A stretch of DNA of 64,000 nucleotides from Nitrososphaera sp. (GCF_013388945.1 NZ_JACAEH010000021.1:95309-159308), one strand, 5' to 3'. Numbered from the stretch's first letter, positions 18,396-28,036 are shown. A program made the numbers and translations. Notes: generated from the letters alone by a model not told the origin.

Positions 18396-19301
18396 CTAGT
18401 TGGCTTCCACGTCGAGCCTGCCCTTGAGGCTCTTGTACCTGTTCCTGACAGTCACTTCAGTCACGCCTGCCGCCTCTGCGATGTCAGTCTGGGTCCTGTT
18501 CTCGCCCGTTGCAAGGCAGGACATGTAGAGCACCGACGCCGCAAGTCCCATCGGGTCCTTGCCTGCAGACATGCCTGATTCGACTACTTCGTGCATCAGG
18601 TTCATGGCGTGCCTCTTTGTCTTTTCAGACAGGCCGGCCTTGCTTGCCACCCTTACGATGCACTTCATCGGGTCTATCATGGGTATCTTCAGGTCAAGCT
18701 CCATCACTACGAGCCTGTACATCCTCGCCAGGTCCTTGCGCTTGACGTTGCTCGTCTCTGCGATGTCCTTGAGCGTCCTTGACATGCCAGTCTCGCGTAT
18801 CGCTATGTATAGAGCGGCTCCAAGCGTCGCAGATATCGTCCTTCCGCGCACAAGCCCGCGCTCCTGCGCCTTTCGGTAGATGTAGGCCGTCTTTTCGACG
18901 ACTGCGTCAGAGAGCGACAGCTTGTCCTTGAGCCTGTCAAGCTCCGAGAACGCCTGCCTCAGGTTCCTGTCAGTCGGCGTGTGGGCCTGCGTCCTAAAGT
19001 CCCACGCCCTGAGGCGGTCCATCGTGGATTTCATGACCCCCTCTATCCTCCGCCCGCTGGCGTCCTTGTCTGTCTTGGCAATGATTGTCGACAGGCCCAT
19101 GTCGTGGCGCGCAAGTGAGCTTGGGATCCCGGTCCTCGCCCTGTCGTCCGCCTCCTGCGAGGTGAACGCGCGCCACTCTGGGCGGGTCTCCTGGATCTTG
19201 TCAGATATCACCAGCCCGCAGTTCCGGCAAATAATCTCGCCAGACTCTGGGTCGGTGACGGTCCGATCGTGCTTGCATGGAGATACTAGAGATGTTTTCA
19301 T
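18396..19301 (-). CDS. tfb: Transcription initiation factor IIB (TFB)
   Basis: N-terminal zinc ribbon CKHDRTVTDPESGEIICRNCGLV plus two cyclin repeats; start at ATG 19301. Confidence 0.95.
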   Translation of the reverse strand: MKTSLVSPCKHDRTVTDPESGEIICRNCGLVISDKIQETRPEWRAFTSQEADDRARTGIPSSLARHDMGLSTIIAKTDKDASGRRIEGVMKSTMDRLRAWDFRTQAHTPTDRNLRQAFSELDRLKDKLSLSDAVVEKTAYIYRKAQERGLVRGRTISATLGAALYIAIRETGMSRTLKDIAETSNVKRKDLARMYRLVVMELDLKIPMIDPMKCIVRVASKAGLSEKTKRHAMNLMHEVVESGMSAGKDPMGLAASVLYMSCLATGENRTQTDIAEAAGVTEVTVRNRYKSLKGRLDVEAN

Positions 19302-19591
19302 TTTTCCTCTAAAATCAATGTAATTCTCGTGTTCTTTGCTTATAAATAATGTGGAACAAAAAATAATTGCATTCGGCACTTGTACTATTCATAAAACCGA
19401 TCATAGACAGAAATTCATAGAAAAATTGCATGTTTTTCTCCTATACAGCCAGAAAATAGGCCGTTAACTTACTAATTGTTATCTGGTCCTTGCCTGATAC
19501 CGCGCAGGCCGGCCATTGATTTATGGAATTATTGTAGAAACCGTACCTCAAAACGATTAATCTAATATAATCAGGCAGGCCTTGAGAATTA

Positions 19592-20371
19592 GTGCAGAAA
19601 ACCGCCCTTTTGGTAATGACAGCTTTGCTCCTTCCAGCCGTCGCCTATGGGCAGTCCGGGCCTGTCTCGATACTCGACCTCAGGGTGAACCTGCAGGACG
19701 GCCAGGAGCAGGCCGAGACCGGAAGGCCAGTCTCTCTGCAATTGAACATGAGGGCAAACGAGCCTGTCTCGCTTGTATACATATTCCAGGTCAAGGACCC
19801 CGACGGGTACACCGCGCATATCTCGTTTGCGGCTGTAACGCTTGCTGCAGGCGACGAGCGCGCGTTTGCCTCGTCGTGGCTCCCCGAAAAGCAGGGGCGG
19901 CATGTGGTGGAGGCCTTTGTGTGGCAGAACTCGGCGTCGCCTGTGGCGTTGTCAACCGACGTGCCGCGAGTAGAACTTGACGTCGAGCAGGCGTCTTCGG
20001 TCACCTACTGCCTTGGCACAGCCGAGTGCTTTACGGGAACAGTCACAAAGGTGGTGGACGGCGCCACGCTTGATGTCGGAAGCATCAGGGTAAGGCTTGC
20101 GCTTGTCAACACGCCTGAAAGGGGCGACGCAGGATATCAAGAGGCGACCGCGTTCACGTCGCTTCTGTGCCCTGTCGGCTCGACGGTCCTTGTGGACGAG
20201 GACGACGGGCAGACGTCTGGCAGCTACGGCAGGATGGTTGCAAAGGTGTTCTGCGGAGGCAGGATACTGAACGCCGAGCTCTTGTACGCCGGCCACGCAG
20301 GCATGTACACGCAGTACTGCTCTGTTAGCGAGTTTGCCGCAGAATCGTGGGCTAGAGAGTACGGCTGCTAG
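19592..20371 (+). CDS. Secreted protein with C-terminal staphylococcal-nuclease-like (thermonuclease) domain
   Basis: GTVTKVVDGATLDVGSIRVRLALVNTPERGDAGYQEATAF...GRMVAKVFCGGRILNAELL. Confidence 0.85.
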   Translation: MQKTALLVMTALLLPAVAYGQSGPVSILDLRVNLQDGQEQAETGRPVSLQLNMRANEPVSLVYIFQVKDPDGYTAHISFAAVTLAAGDERAFASSWLPEKQGRHVVEAFVWQNSASPVALSTDVPRVELDVEQASSVTYCLGTAECFTGTVTKVVDGATLDVGSIRVRLALVNTPERGDAGYQEATAFTSLLCPVGSTVLVDEDDGQTSGSYGRMVAKVFCGGRILNAELLYAGHAGMYTQYCSVSEFAAESWAREYGC

Positions 20372-20775
20372 CGCAGGACGACCTGCACCTTTTTCCTTAC
20401 GTGCGCCCTTTCGACGGCGTCAAGGAACCTGGCAACGTCTTTTGGCCTCGTCTTTATCCTGCCGACGACGTTCACGGGCGAGTAGGGCAGTATCTTTTCC
20501 TTGCTCATGGGCGTGTGGCCGTAGAAAAAGCACAGCGCATTTCCTTCGGGCCAGTACGCCACGTCAAACAACTTTACTTCAGACTTGGCGTTCTCCTCGC
20601 CCGCCCTGACCGGCGTGGGCTCGGAGTAGAGCTCGTCGCCCCACCTCTCGATCGTCATTTTGATTGGCAGGCTCTCGATTATCGCCCTGACAGTCGCAGG
20701 CGAGTCTGCATCGTCAAGCTCTATCTGGGCGCTTTCGGCAAGCCCGGGGAAATCAAGCGCAACCAGTTTCTTCAT
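20368..20775 (-). CDS. Cyclophilin-like-fold protein
   Basis: MTIERWGDELYSEPTP...VKLFDVAYWPEGNALCFFYGHTPMS...NVVGRI. Confidence 0.75.
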   Translation of the reverse strand: MKKLVALDFPGLAESAQIELDDADSPATVRAIIESLPIKMTIERWGDELYSEPTPVRAGEENAKSEVKLFDVAYWPEGNALCFFYGHTPMSKEKILPYSPVNVVGRIKTRPKDVARFLDAVERAHVRKKVQVVLR

Positions 20776-21275
20776 TTCTTTCTGCCGTTCCTGAAAGGCA
20801 TCGGCAGGTCTGGAAGCGCAAGCGCTACTGTCTTGCTTCCGTGCATCGCAAACGTCCTGCCGTCGTAGGTGCATTTCACAATGGGCAGCGGGTTTGCGCC
20901 CACAAGCTCGTCTGCCACCTTGTAGTATTCTATCAACTTTCTTTGTTCATAGACGGTCTTGTTCTTGCGGCGGAACCTCTTTTTGCTCATGAACTTGAAC
21001 GCAAATACGATGTGGCGCTCGCTGTACGCGCCAAACATCTCCCTTACAACTATGCAGCGCTCTATCTGGTCCTGCGGCACGTAGAGGATGTCGCTTGTCC
21101 CCGACTTTGCCTCGATTGTGAGGAGCACGCTTTTTTCGTTGTTTACTGCGACTATGTCCGGAAGGCCGGTCGACGAGCCGCCGAGCCTGCGCGCCTTCCA
21201 GTCGCCAAGCTCGTTAAAGCGCTCGACGAGCCCGTGCTCGAACGCGTAGCCCCTGCTCCGGCGGATGTTCCCCAA
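20772..21275 (-). CDS. hjc: Holliday junction resolvase Hjc
   Basis: RSRGYAFEHGLVERFNELGDWKARRLGGSSTGLPDIVAVNNEKSVLLTIEAKSG. Confidence 0.88.
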   Translation of the reverse strand: MGNIRRSRGYAFEHGLVERFNELGDWKARRLGGSSTGLPDIVAVNNEKSVLLTIEAKSGTSDILYVPQDQIERCIVVREMFGAYSERHIVFAFKFMSKKRFRRKNKTVYEQRKLIEYYKVADELVGANPLPIVKCTYDGRTFAMHGSKTVALALPDLPMPFRNGRKK

Positions 21276-21477
21276 GCCCGGTTAGCGTTTGTGCGCCCCA
21301 AAAATAAGGTTTGTCGCGCAAGTGGTTCTGTAAAAAAGATAACCCCTGTCTGACTGATTCGCTATGCGGCAAAACTAATAATTACACGCCCGGGCTGCCT
21401 TAAAAGAACTAATTCTGCGCACGAGATTGTTTTTTGCCTCCTGCCATCCTGCAAAATTGTATCATTTTTTCGTGCTC

Positions 21478-21502
21478 AAAATGTTACACGATGTAACATT
21501 TT
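21478..21502. repeat. Perfect 25-bp inverted repeat AAAATGTTACA-CGA-TGTAACATTTT
   Basis: 11-bp perfect arms, 3-bp spacer, in the intergenic region between hjc(-) and the translin-like gene(+). Confidence 0.8.
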
Positions 21503-21640
21503 TCCACGCTCCGGTGGGCAGGAAAGGGGCCGGATCGGTTACGCCGCGAGCCCAATCTTGAATGTACAGAAGCATCGCGAGGCGGCTTTTTTTACAAAGC
21601 CCGCGCAAGTCTTTTATTGAAACGGATATCGATAAAGGCC

Positions 21641-22267
21641 ATGCCCGAGCTTGGCATACGGGGCTCGCTTGAAGCCATCGACGCGGACCTGAAGGACGTG
21701 CAGGAGCGCCGCGAGCAGCTGATAAAAGGCACTCGCGACGCGGTGATGCTCTGCAGCAAGTCGATTATCGCGCTCCACAGAGGCGAGATGGAAGCAGCAA
21801 AAAAGGACATGGAAGGCGCCAAGGCTATGCTCGACGAGTTTCGCGCCTCTGCTCAGGAGGACCTGAAAAAGTACGTCTCTGTCGCAGAGCAGGAGCTGGT
21901 GGAAGCGTATGCGCTAAAATCAGTGATGGAAGGCTCGGCCATACCCTCGATGGACGAGCTGAAGGTATCGGGGCCTGCGTACCTGACGGGGCTTTTAGAC
22001 TGCGTGGGCGAGATAAAGCGCCTCGTTTACGACAGCATGAGGGCCGGAAAGGGCCGGAGTGCCGAGTCGCTCTTTGCAGTCATGGAAGAGATATACGGCG
22101 CCATCTACCCGTTTGCAGTTTACGACAACGTAGTCGCCGGCCTGCGTAAAAAGCTGGACGTGGCAAGGATGCTGATTGAAGACGTGCGCGCGGCGGTGAC
22201 CGAAGAAAGCAGGAGGAAGGCGCTCATAGAGTCAGTCGGCAGGCTCGAAGACGGCATGAAGGGCTAA
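21641..22267 (+). CDS. Translin-family protein
   Basis: Helical 210-aa protein; ERREQLIKGTRDAVMLCSKSIIALHRGEMEAAKKDMEGAKAML typical of archaeal translin. Confidence 0.8.
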   Translation: MPELGIRGSLEAIDADLKDVQERREQLIKGTRDAVMLCSKSIIALHRGEMEAAKKDMEGAKAMLDEFRASAQEDLKKYVSVAEQELVEAYALKSVMEGSAIPSMDELKVSGPAYLTGLLDCVGEIKRLVYDSMRAGKGRSAESLFAVMEEIYGAIYPFAVYDNVVAGLRKKLDVARMLIEDVRAAVTEESRRKALIESVGRLEDGMKG

Positions 22268-22315
22268 AGTGGAAGATTATTATGTGGTATCCAAAAAAGG
22301 GTATCGAGGGTAGTC

Positions 22316-22696
22316 TTGGAGGAACACGAGTTTTTCGCCGAGCTGTGCCAGCTTGCGCTTTCGACTGACAGGAATGTCCGGTTTGCAGGCGTGGTCGACG
22401 ACAGGGGCAAGCTCTTGACCGGGAGATACAGAAAGGACATCAAGCGCCCGCTTTACGAGTCGTCTGCAAAGACCGACGTCGAGACCAACATGTTTTACGC
22501 AAGCTACCAGTCGGTGACCCTCAACAAGACGTTCGAGTCGTCGCTGGGCCCGCTCAAATACCAGCTGTCCGAGTTTGACGACGTGAAGCTTTTGACGGTC
22601 CCGCTCACCGTCAGGGGCGACAGGTTCCTGTGCGTGTCCCTTGACCCGATGCCGTCGTGCCAGGTGACTGTCTCTAAACTGATGAAGAACATCTGA
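22316..22696 (+). CDS. Thaumarchaeal conserved hypothetical, paralogue of the ORF at 62062
   Basis: Shared pattern (F)AELCQLAL..D.NVRFAGVVDDRGKLLTGRYRKD. Confidence 0.75.
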   Translation: MEEHEFFAELCQLALSTDRNVRFAGVVDDRGKLLTGRYRKDIKRPLYESSAKTDVETNMFYASYQSVTLNKTFESSLGPLKYQLSEFDDVKLLTVPLTVRGDRFLCVSLDPMPSCQVTVSKLMKNI

Positions 22697-22737
22697 AAGG
22701 CAATCTTTAATTCCCTTATTTGACAATCGCTGTACGT

Positions 22738-23091
22738 ATGCCCCTTTCGTCTGCCGTGCTCATGAACATAGCAGGCTCAGAGTGGGCCATCATCATCCTC
22801 CTTGCGCTCATACTCATCTTTGGAACAAAGCGCCTGCCCCAGTTCTCAAGGACCATAGGCAGGGCCGTGGGCGAATACGAAAAGACCCGGGCAAGGTTCA
22901 GGCAGGAGATGGAAGAGGCCGCCGAGCAGGCAAAAAGGGAGGCCGGAATAAGCAAGGTCCCGAGGATTACGGGGCCGGTCGAGTCGGAGAGGCAAAAGCT
23001 GGAGATGATAGCCACCTCGCTTGGCATAGACTGCGCAGGCAAGAGCGACGACGAGCTGAGGTCGCTCATATCAAGAAAGATGAGCGCCTGA
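22738..23091 (+). CDS. tatA: Twin-arginine translocase TatA/B-type subunit
   Basis: GSEWAIIILLALILIFGTKRLPQFSRTIGRAVGEYEK. Confidence 0.9.
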   Translation: MPLSSAVLMNIAGSEWAIIILLALILIFGTKRLPQFSRTIGRAVGEYEKTRARFRQEMEEAAEQAKREAGISKVPRITGPVESERQKLEMIATSLGIDCAGKSDDELRSLISRKMSA

Positions 23092-23135
23092 CACCTTCTA
23101 ACACTTAAATACACTATCCCGCTAGCTTTGAGCCA

Positions 23136-24389
23136 ATGTCTCAGGCATTGAACCCGTTTGAGATGGCCCTCAAGCAGCTTGACGAAGTGGCGAAATTGAT
23201 AAAGCTGGACAAGGGGATGCACCAGGTACTTGCAAACCCAAAACGCGTCCTTATAGTCTCCATCCCTACTAAGATGGACAACGGCGAGATCAAGGTTTTC
23301 ACAGGTTTCAGGTCGCAGCACAACGACGCGCGCGGCCCGTACAAAGGCGGCATCCGCTACCACCCGCAGGTCACAATCGACGAAGTAAAAGCGCTGTCGA
23401 TGTGGATGACCTGGAAGTGCGCAGTAGCCGACATCCCGTACGGCGGCGGCAAAGGCGGCATCATCTGCAACCCGAAGGAGATGTCAAACGGCGAACTTGA
23501 AAGGATGACAAGGCGCTACGCGTACGGAATCGCCGACATCATAGGTCCACGGACTGACATCCCTGCGCCCGACGTGTACACGGGAGGCAAGGAGATGGCC
23601 TGGATAATGGACACTTATTCAGCACTGAAAGGCAACTACGGCCAGCCAGAGATTATCACCGGCAAGCCGCTCCCGATAGGAGGCTCGCTTGGCAGGAACG
23701 AGGCGACCGGCAGGGGCCTTTCGTTCACCGTGAGAGAGGCTGCCAAGAAACTGAAAATAAACATGAAGTCTGCGACCCTTGCAGTGCAGGGCTTTGGAAA
23801 CGCCGGCCAGTTTGCATCGCAGCTTGTAGAAGAGCAGGGCGCAAAGGCAATCGCAGCGTCTGACTCGAAGGGCGGCGTCTACAACAAGGCAGGCATTTCG
23901 ATAGCTGCGCTTCGCAAGCACAAGGAAAAGACCGGCTCCGTCGTAGGATTCCCCAGCGCAAAATCAATCAGCAACGAAGAATTACTGGAGCTTGACTGCA
24001 CAATCCTGATACCTGCCGCGCTTGAAAACCAGATAACGGGCAGAAACGCCAAGAACGTCAAGGCAAAGATCGTCGCAGAAGCGGCAAACGGCCCGACGAC
24101 TCCAGACGCTGATGAAGTTCTGTACAAGAACAAGACGCTTGTTATACCGGACATCCTGGCAAACGGCGGAGGCGTGACTGTCTCGTATTTCGAGTGGCTG
24201 CAGAACCTCAGGCGCGAGTACTGGACCGAGGACGAGGTCAACCAGAAGCTCGACAAGAACATCACAAAGGCGTTCCTTGACATCTACAAGACCCACGAGG
24301 ACTATCACGTCAACATGCGCAAGGCCTCGATGGTGCTTGCAGTGAACAGGGTCGTCGAGGCGACAAACATCCGCGGCCTGTGGCCGTAA
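23136..24389 (+). CDS. gdhA: Glutamate dehydrogenase
   Basis: GPYKGGIRYHPQVTIDEVKALSMWMTWKCAVADIPYGGGKGGI. Confidence 0.97.
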   Translation: MSQALNPFEMALKQLDEVAKLIKLDKGMHQVLANPKRVLIVSIPTKMDNGEIKVFTGFRSQHNDARGPYKGGIRYHPQVTIDEVKALSMWMTWKCAVADIPYGGGKGGIICNPKEMSNGELERMTRRYAYGIADIIGPRTDIPAPDVYTGGKEMAWIMDTYSALKGNYGQPEIITGKPLPIGGSLGRNEATGRGLSFTVREAAKKLKINMKSATLAVQGFGNAGQFASQLVEEQGAKAIAASDSKGGVYNKAGISIAALRKHKEKTGSVVGFPSAKSISNEELLELDCTILIPAALENQITGRNAKNVKAKIVAEAANGPTTPDADEVLYKNKTLVIPDILANGGGVTVSYFEWLQNLRREYWTEDEVNQKLDKNITKAFLDIYKTHEDYHVNMRKASMVLAVNRVVEATNIRGLWP

Positions 24390-24445
24390 CCTCTTACTTT
24401 TTTAGCCTACGCTATTCTAAAATCAAAAAGAGGAAAAAAGAAAGT

Positions 24446-24796
24446 TTACTCTGTGCTGAACGAGTGTCCGCACGAGCAACTCTTCGTCACGTTGGGGTTG
24501 TTTATCTTAAAGCCGGATCCCATCAGGCTCTCGACATAGTCGACGTTTGCGCCCTTCAGGTACCTCTGGCTGTAGCTGTCAACCAAGAGCTTGACGCCGT
24601 TCTGCTCCAGGACCGCGTCGTCCTCGTCCGGCTTTTCCTCAAAGCCCATGCCATAAGACAGGCCTGAACAGCCTCCGCCGGTCACGTAGACCCTGAGATA
24701 GAGGCCCGTGTTGCCCTCCTGCTTCATGAACTCGGCCACCTTCTCTGCGGCCTTGGGGGTTATCGTTATGCTCTGTGCGTGCTGAACGGATTCCAT
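24446..24796 (-). CDS. HesB/IscA-type iron-sulfur cluster assembly protein
   Basis: GGGCSGLSYGM and C-terminal CSCGHSF. Confidence 0.95.
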   Translation of the reverse strand: MESVQHAQSITITPKAAEKVAEFMKQEGNTGLYLRVYVTGGGCSGLSYGMGFEEKPDEDDAVLEQNGVKLLVDSYSQRYLKGANVDYVESLMGSGFKINNPNVTKSCSCGHSFSTE

Positions 24797-24858
24797 ACTG
24801 GGAAAACTTGCATTTTTTAATATAATAAGTTTTTCCCACTATAAAAAGTGGAAAAAGG

Positions 24859-25596
24859 TTACTTGGCTTCCGCCTTTGCCTCGGCCGGCTTGTCCTCTTT
24901 CTTCTCTGCCGGCTTGGGCGCAGAGTAGCTCTCGACAAACTTCAGGTTCTTGACGGCAGTCACGAACTTGAACACGTCGTTTGCAACCGCCCTCTTTATT
25001 ATCTGCAGGCCCTCTGCCATGTAGGTCTCTTCGGGAAGCTCGACTTCCAGGCTGTCGCCTGTCAGCTTGAACTTTACCTTCTCGTCCTCTATCGGGATCC
25101 TGCGCTTTATCAGGGCCGTCACCTTGTCGTTGTCGCTTTCAAGTTTTTTTGTCACGTTGACGTCGTAGATGAGTGTCTTGCCCGCAAGGCGGTGGTTGAA
25201 GTCAACTTGAAGTCTACCGGAGCCGATGTAGCGGATGATGCCGGTCCTGTCGTCAAGTTCCACGACATCGCCCACTTGCACTTCATCAGCCTTGTCGCCG
25301 AGCTTGCGCTGCGGGATCATCCTGACCTTGTTGGGGTCGCGCTCGCCAAAGCCCTTGTCAGGCGTTACTTCGACGTTCAGCTTGTCGCCGACGTTTGCCT
25401 TTGCCAATGCTTCATCAAGGCCCTTGAGAACCCACGCCTCGCCCACCGAGACGAGCCTCGGCTCGTACTTGCGGGTCGGGTCGTAGAGGTCTGTCTTTTT
25501 GGCCTCTTCTTCGCGCGTAGTCTCGAAAACTTCGTTAGTGTCCTTAACCTTGGCAGTGTAATCTACCAGAACGAGAGAACCCTTTTCAAATGGCAT
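24859..25596 (-). CDS. FKBP/SlyD-type peptidyl-prolyl isomerase
   Basis: GSLVLVDYTAKVKDTNEVFETT...FNHRLAGKTLIYDVNV. Confidence 0.93.
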   Translation of the reverse strand: MPFEKGSLVLVDYTAKVKDTNEVFETTREEEAKKTDLYDPTRKYEPRLVSVGEAWVLKGLDEALAKANVGDKLNVEVTPDKGFGERDPNKVRMIPQRKLGDKADEVQVGDVVELDDRTGIIRYIGSGRLQVDFNHRLAGKTLIYDVNVTKKLESDNDKVTALIKRRIPIEDEKVKFKLTGDSLEVELPEETYMAEGLQIIKRAVANDVFKFVTAVKNLKFVESYSAPKPAEKKEDKPAEAKAEAK

Positions 25597-25662
25597 GGAT
25601 TTCGTTCCCTTTTCAACCTTATATTATGATTACGAAGGTGCGGCTAGGAATCTGTCTTGCAT

Positions 25663-26004
25663 CTATGTGGTAAGTGATCTTTCCTCTGGCATCTGTTTGT
25701 GAACGCGTGTACTGGCTAAAGCCAAGACAAAGTCTTCTAGGGCAGTTCCAGATTTGCTTTCCTTGTTAAGTTTGTACATCTTTGATCGTCCTGATGTTCG
25801 TGTTTGAATTAATAGACCTGATTCAACCAATCTGGGAATCGTAGTTTGTGCATGTTTGAGTGATACTCCGGAATATCGAGCAATATCTGACTCAGAATAG
25901 TCGAATGCTTGCATGGTAGCAACGAAATCTAGAATCCTTGCAGTAGCATTGCCGGTAAACAACATTTCCAAAGGGCCTTGTTCCAGAACCTTGTCTTTCT
26001 GCAT
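25663..26004 (-). CDS. Winged-helix transcriptional regulator
   Basis: YSESDIARYSGVSLKHAQTTIPRLVESGLLIQTRTSGRSKMYKLN. Confidence 0.82.
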   Translation of the reverse strand: MQKDKVLEQGPLEMLFTGNATARILDFVATMQAFDYSESDIARYSGVSLKHAQTTIPRLVESGLLIQTRTSGRSKMYKLNKESKSGTALEDFVLALASTRVHKQMPEERSLTT

Positions 26005-26005
26005 A

Positions 26006-26019
26006 GGTAATGTATTACC
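26006..26019. promoter_or_regulatory. Inverted repeat GGTAAT-GT-ATTACC adjacent to the regulator start codon
   Basis: Perfect 6-bp arms one base upstream of the ATG of the 25663..26004(-) regulator. Confidence 0.6.
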
Positions 26020-26123
26020 TGTTACTAATAATAAAGCTTACCATTATACCAATACAAGCTTCCAATAAATGGGCTATAAAGCCTAGCTAATAATGTTATA
26101 CAACATCCATATTTACGTATTGA

Positions 26124-26133
26124 ATTACGTAAT
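26124..26133. promoter_or_regulatory. Palindrome ATTACGTAAT with a second TTACGTA half-site at 26113-26119, upstream of the TATA box of ORF 26167
   Basis: Directly precedes aTATTTATATA; ATG at 26167. Confidence 0.5.
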
Positions 26134-26166
26134 ATTTATATAGTTCGAAGCACATTTGCCCAACGC

Positions 26167-26415
26167 ATGGTGACTCCGATACAGCTTGACATTTTGAGAC
26201 GGCTGTATAACGATAACAAGATCGGAGGCTCTCACACAGCCATTGAAAATTTGAAAAAAGGCGTGCCTTCACACATGCGAGGTATGGTAGAAAAACAAGC
26301 AAAGGAGCTAATCAAATTGGGCTACATACTGCCCAAACCGACTAGCTATGGATTACAGGTATCCCTTAATCCGCGTATGATTCCGGACATTGAACGATTG
26401 CTGGGTATCAGTTGA
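26167..26415 (+). CDS. Small HTH-like hypothetical protein
   Basis: MVTPIQLDILRRLYNDNKIGGSHTAIENLKKG..., reads as winged helix. Confidence 0.65.
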   Translation: MVTPIQLDILRRLYNDNKIGGSHTAIENLKKGVPSHMRGMVEKQAKELIKLGYILPKPTSYGLQVSLNPRMIPDIERLLGIS

Positions 26416-27553
26416 GCCCCTTGAGCTTTTCAAGCGCCACAGACGTGGCTTCGGGGTTTGCCTTTACACCCAGCATGTTCATGGCCGACGCAATGGACGA
26501 CAGCGTCCTCATGACGTGGTACTTGCTGACCTCGCCCATCGAGCCCACCCTGAACACCTTGCCCTTCAGGTCGCCAAAGCCGCCGGCGACGAGCACCTTG
26601 AACTGCTCGCCAAGTAGCCCGCGGAATTTCTTGTCGTCCATGCCAGGCAAGTAGTTGACTGCAATGACGACGTTGCTCCTTGCGTCTTCCTTTGCAAACG
26701 GCGTAAGCCCCATCGCGTTCAGGCCTGCGTAGAACGCCTCTGCGCATATCCTGTGGCGCCTTATCCTGTTCTCCATGCCCTCTTCGAGTATGATGTTGAG
26801 CGCCTCGCGGAACGCATAGTACAGCGGGAGCGCAGGAGTGAACGGCGTCTCAAAGTGCTCTTCCTGGTACTTGAAGTAGCGCTTCAGGTTCAGGTAGCTG
26901 GTAGGCGGCGGGTTTTCCTGCATGTACTTTTTCGCCCTCGGGCTGACTGACACCGGCGACACGCCAGGCGGCGCCGCAAGCGCCTTTTGCGACGCAGTCA
27001 CGCACACGTCAATGTTCCACTTGTCGACTGGAAGCTCGTCGCCACCAAGTATCGACACCGAATCAGCGACAAAGAAGGCGCCCTTGCTTGACGCAAGCTG
27101 GCCCAGCTTGTCCATGTAGCGTATGGTAGTTCCGGTGGAAGTCTCGTTGTAAACAGCATAGACTGCCTTGATGTCCTTGTGCTGGTCAAAGGCCTTCTCA
27201 AACTCCTCGTAAGGCGGGTTCTGCCCAAACGGCGCCTTTATCCTGATTGCCTGGCCGCCCCAGCTGTCTATTAGGTCGGCAAGCCTCGTAGAGAACTCGC
27301 CGTTTACAGGGATGACCGCCTTGTCGCCTTTTTTGATAAGATTCACGACGGACGCCTCGACGGCGCCTGTGCCCGACGTTGTAAGCAGCACTACGTCGCC
27401 GGTGGTCTGGAAGACCTTCTGGGTCTTTTCAAATATCTCCTTGTACAACACACGAAAGTCGTCGCTTCGGTGGTTTATCACGGGTGCAAGCATCGCGTTC
27501 ATGACCCTGTTGGGAACGTTTGTAGGACCTGGTAGCATCACGAGGTATTCCAT
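26408..27553 (-). CDS. PLP-dependent class V aminotransferase (alanine-glyoxylate/serine-pyruvate type)
   Basis: MLPGPTNVPNRVMNAMLAPVINHRSDDF...ADSVSILGGDELPVDKWNIDVCVTASQKALAAPPGV. Confidence 0.94.
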   Translation of the reverse strand: MEYLVMLPGPTNVPNRVMNAMLAPVINHRSDDFRVLYKEIFEKTQKVFQTTGDVVLLTTSGTGAVEASVVNLIKKGDKAVIPVNGEFSTRLADLIDSWGGQAIRIKAPFGQNPPYEEFEKAFDQHKDIKAVYAVYNETSTGTTIRYMDKLGQLASSKGAFFVADSVSILGGDELPVDKWNIDVCVTASQKALAAPPGVSPVSVSPRAKKYMQENPPPTSYLNLKRYFKYQEEHFETPFTPALPLYYAFREALNIILEEGMENRIRRHRICAEAFYAGLNAMGLTPFAKEDARSNVVIAVNYLPGMDDKKFRGLLGEQFKVLVAGGFGDLKGKVFRVGSMGEVSKYHVMRTLSSIASAMNMLGVKANPEATSVALEKLKGLN

Positions 27554-27586
27554 GTACGCTGAAAGGCACGCTGGCCGATATTTAAA

Positions 27587-28000
27587 TCAAGTCGGACTTG
27601 ATCCGTTCTTTTCCTCGTCCTCGTCGCCCAGCTTTTCGTCCAGTTTCTTCTGCAGCTCCTTGTAGTGCTCGTACTTTTTCGTCCACTTGTTGAGCACCAG
27701 CCACTGCCTGATTCCTACTCCGAGCCAGATGAGCGCGATTGCAAAGGGTATTATGCGCACCAGCCAAAAGTTGGGAGGCTCGGGTCTTTCAAAGCCGTCC
27801 GGTCCCCAAGGGGGGCGGTGCCCTGGAAACGGCCGGTCTATGACCGCAGACGTGACTGCAAACGTCAGCGGGATGACGACCATTATGGTTATCACCATCA
27901 GGATGAATGTCCTCTTTGTCCTGTTCAGCTGGTCGATGATGCCGTCCATTATCTTGAAGACATTCTCTCCAGACTCGTCTTTTTTCTCCGGCCCGCTCAC
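27587..28000 (-). CDS. Two-TM membrane protein with charged termini
   Basis: GTG start; two TM segments then KKYEHYKELQKKLDEKLGDEDEEK. Confidence 0.7.
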   Translation of the reverse strand: MSGPEKKDESGENVFKIMDGIIDQLNRTKRTFILMVITIMVVIPLTFAVTSAVIDRPFPGHRPPWGPDGFERPEPPNFWLVRIIPFAIALIWLGVGIRQWLVLNKWTKKYEHYKELQKKLDEKLGDEDEEKNGSSPT

Positions 28001-28036
28001 GATCTTGGCTTCCCCCTTCGCATTAAAAACCCTGCA

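Noticed and set aside
21510-21595. Resemblance to RNase P RNA conserved boxes (AGGAAAGG ... ACAGAA)
   Set aside because: Spacing (~50 nt) is far too short for any known RNase P RNA; kept only as a generic structured-RNA candidate
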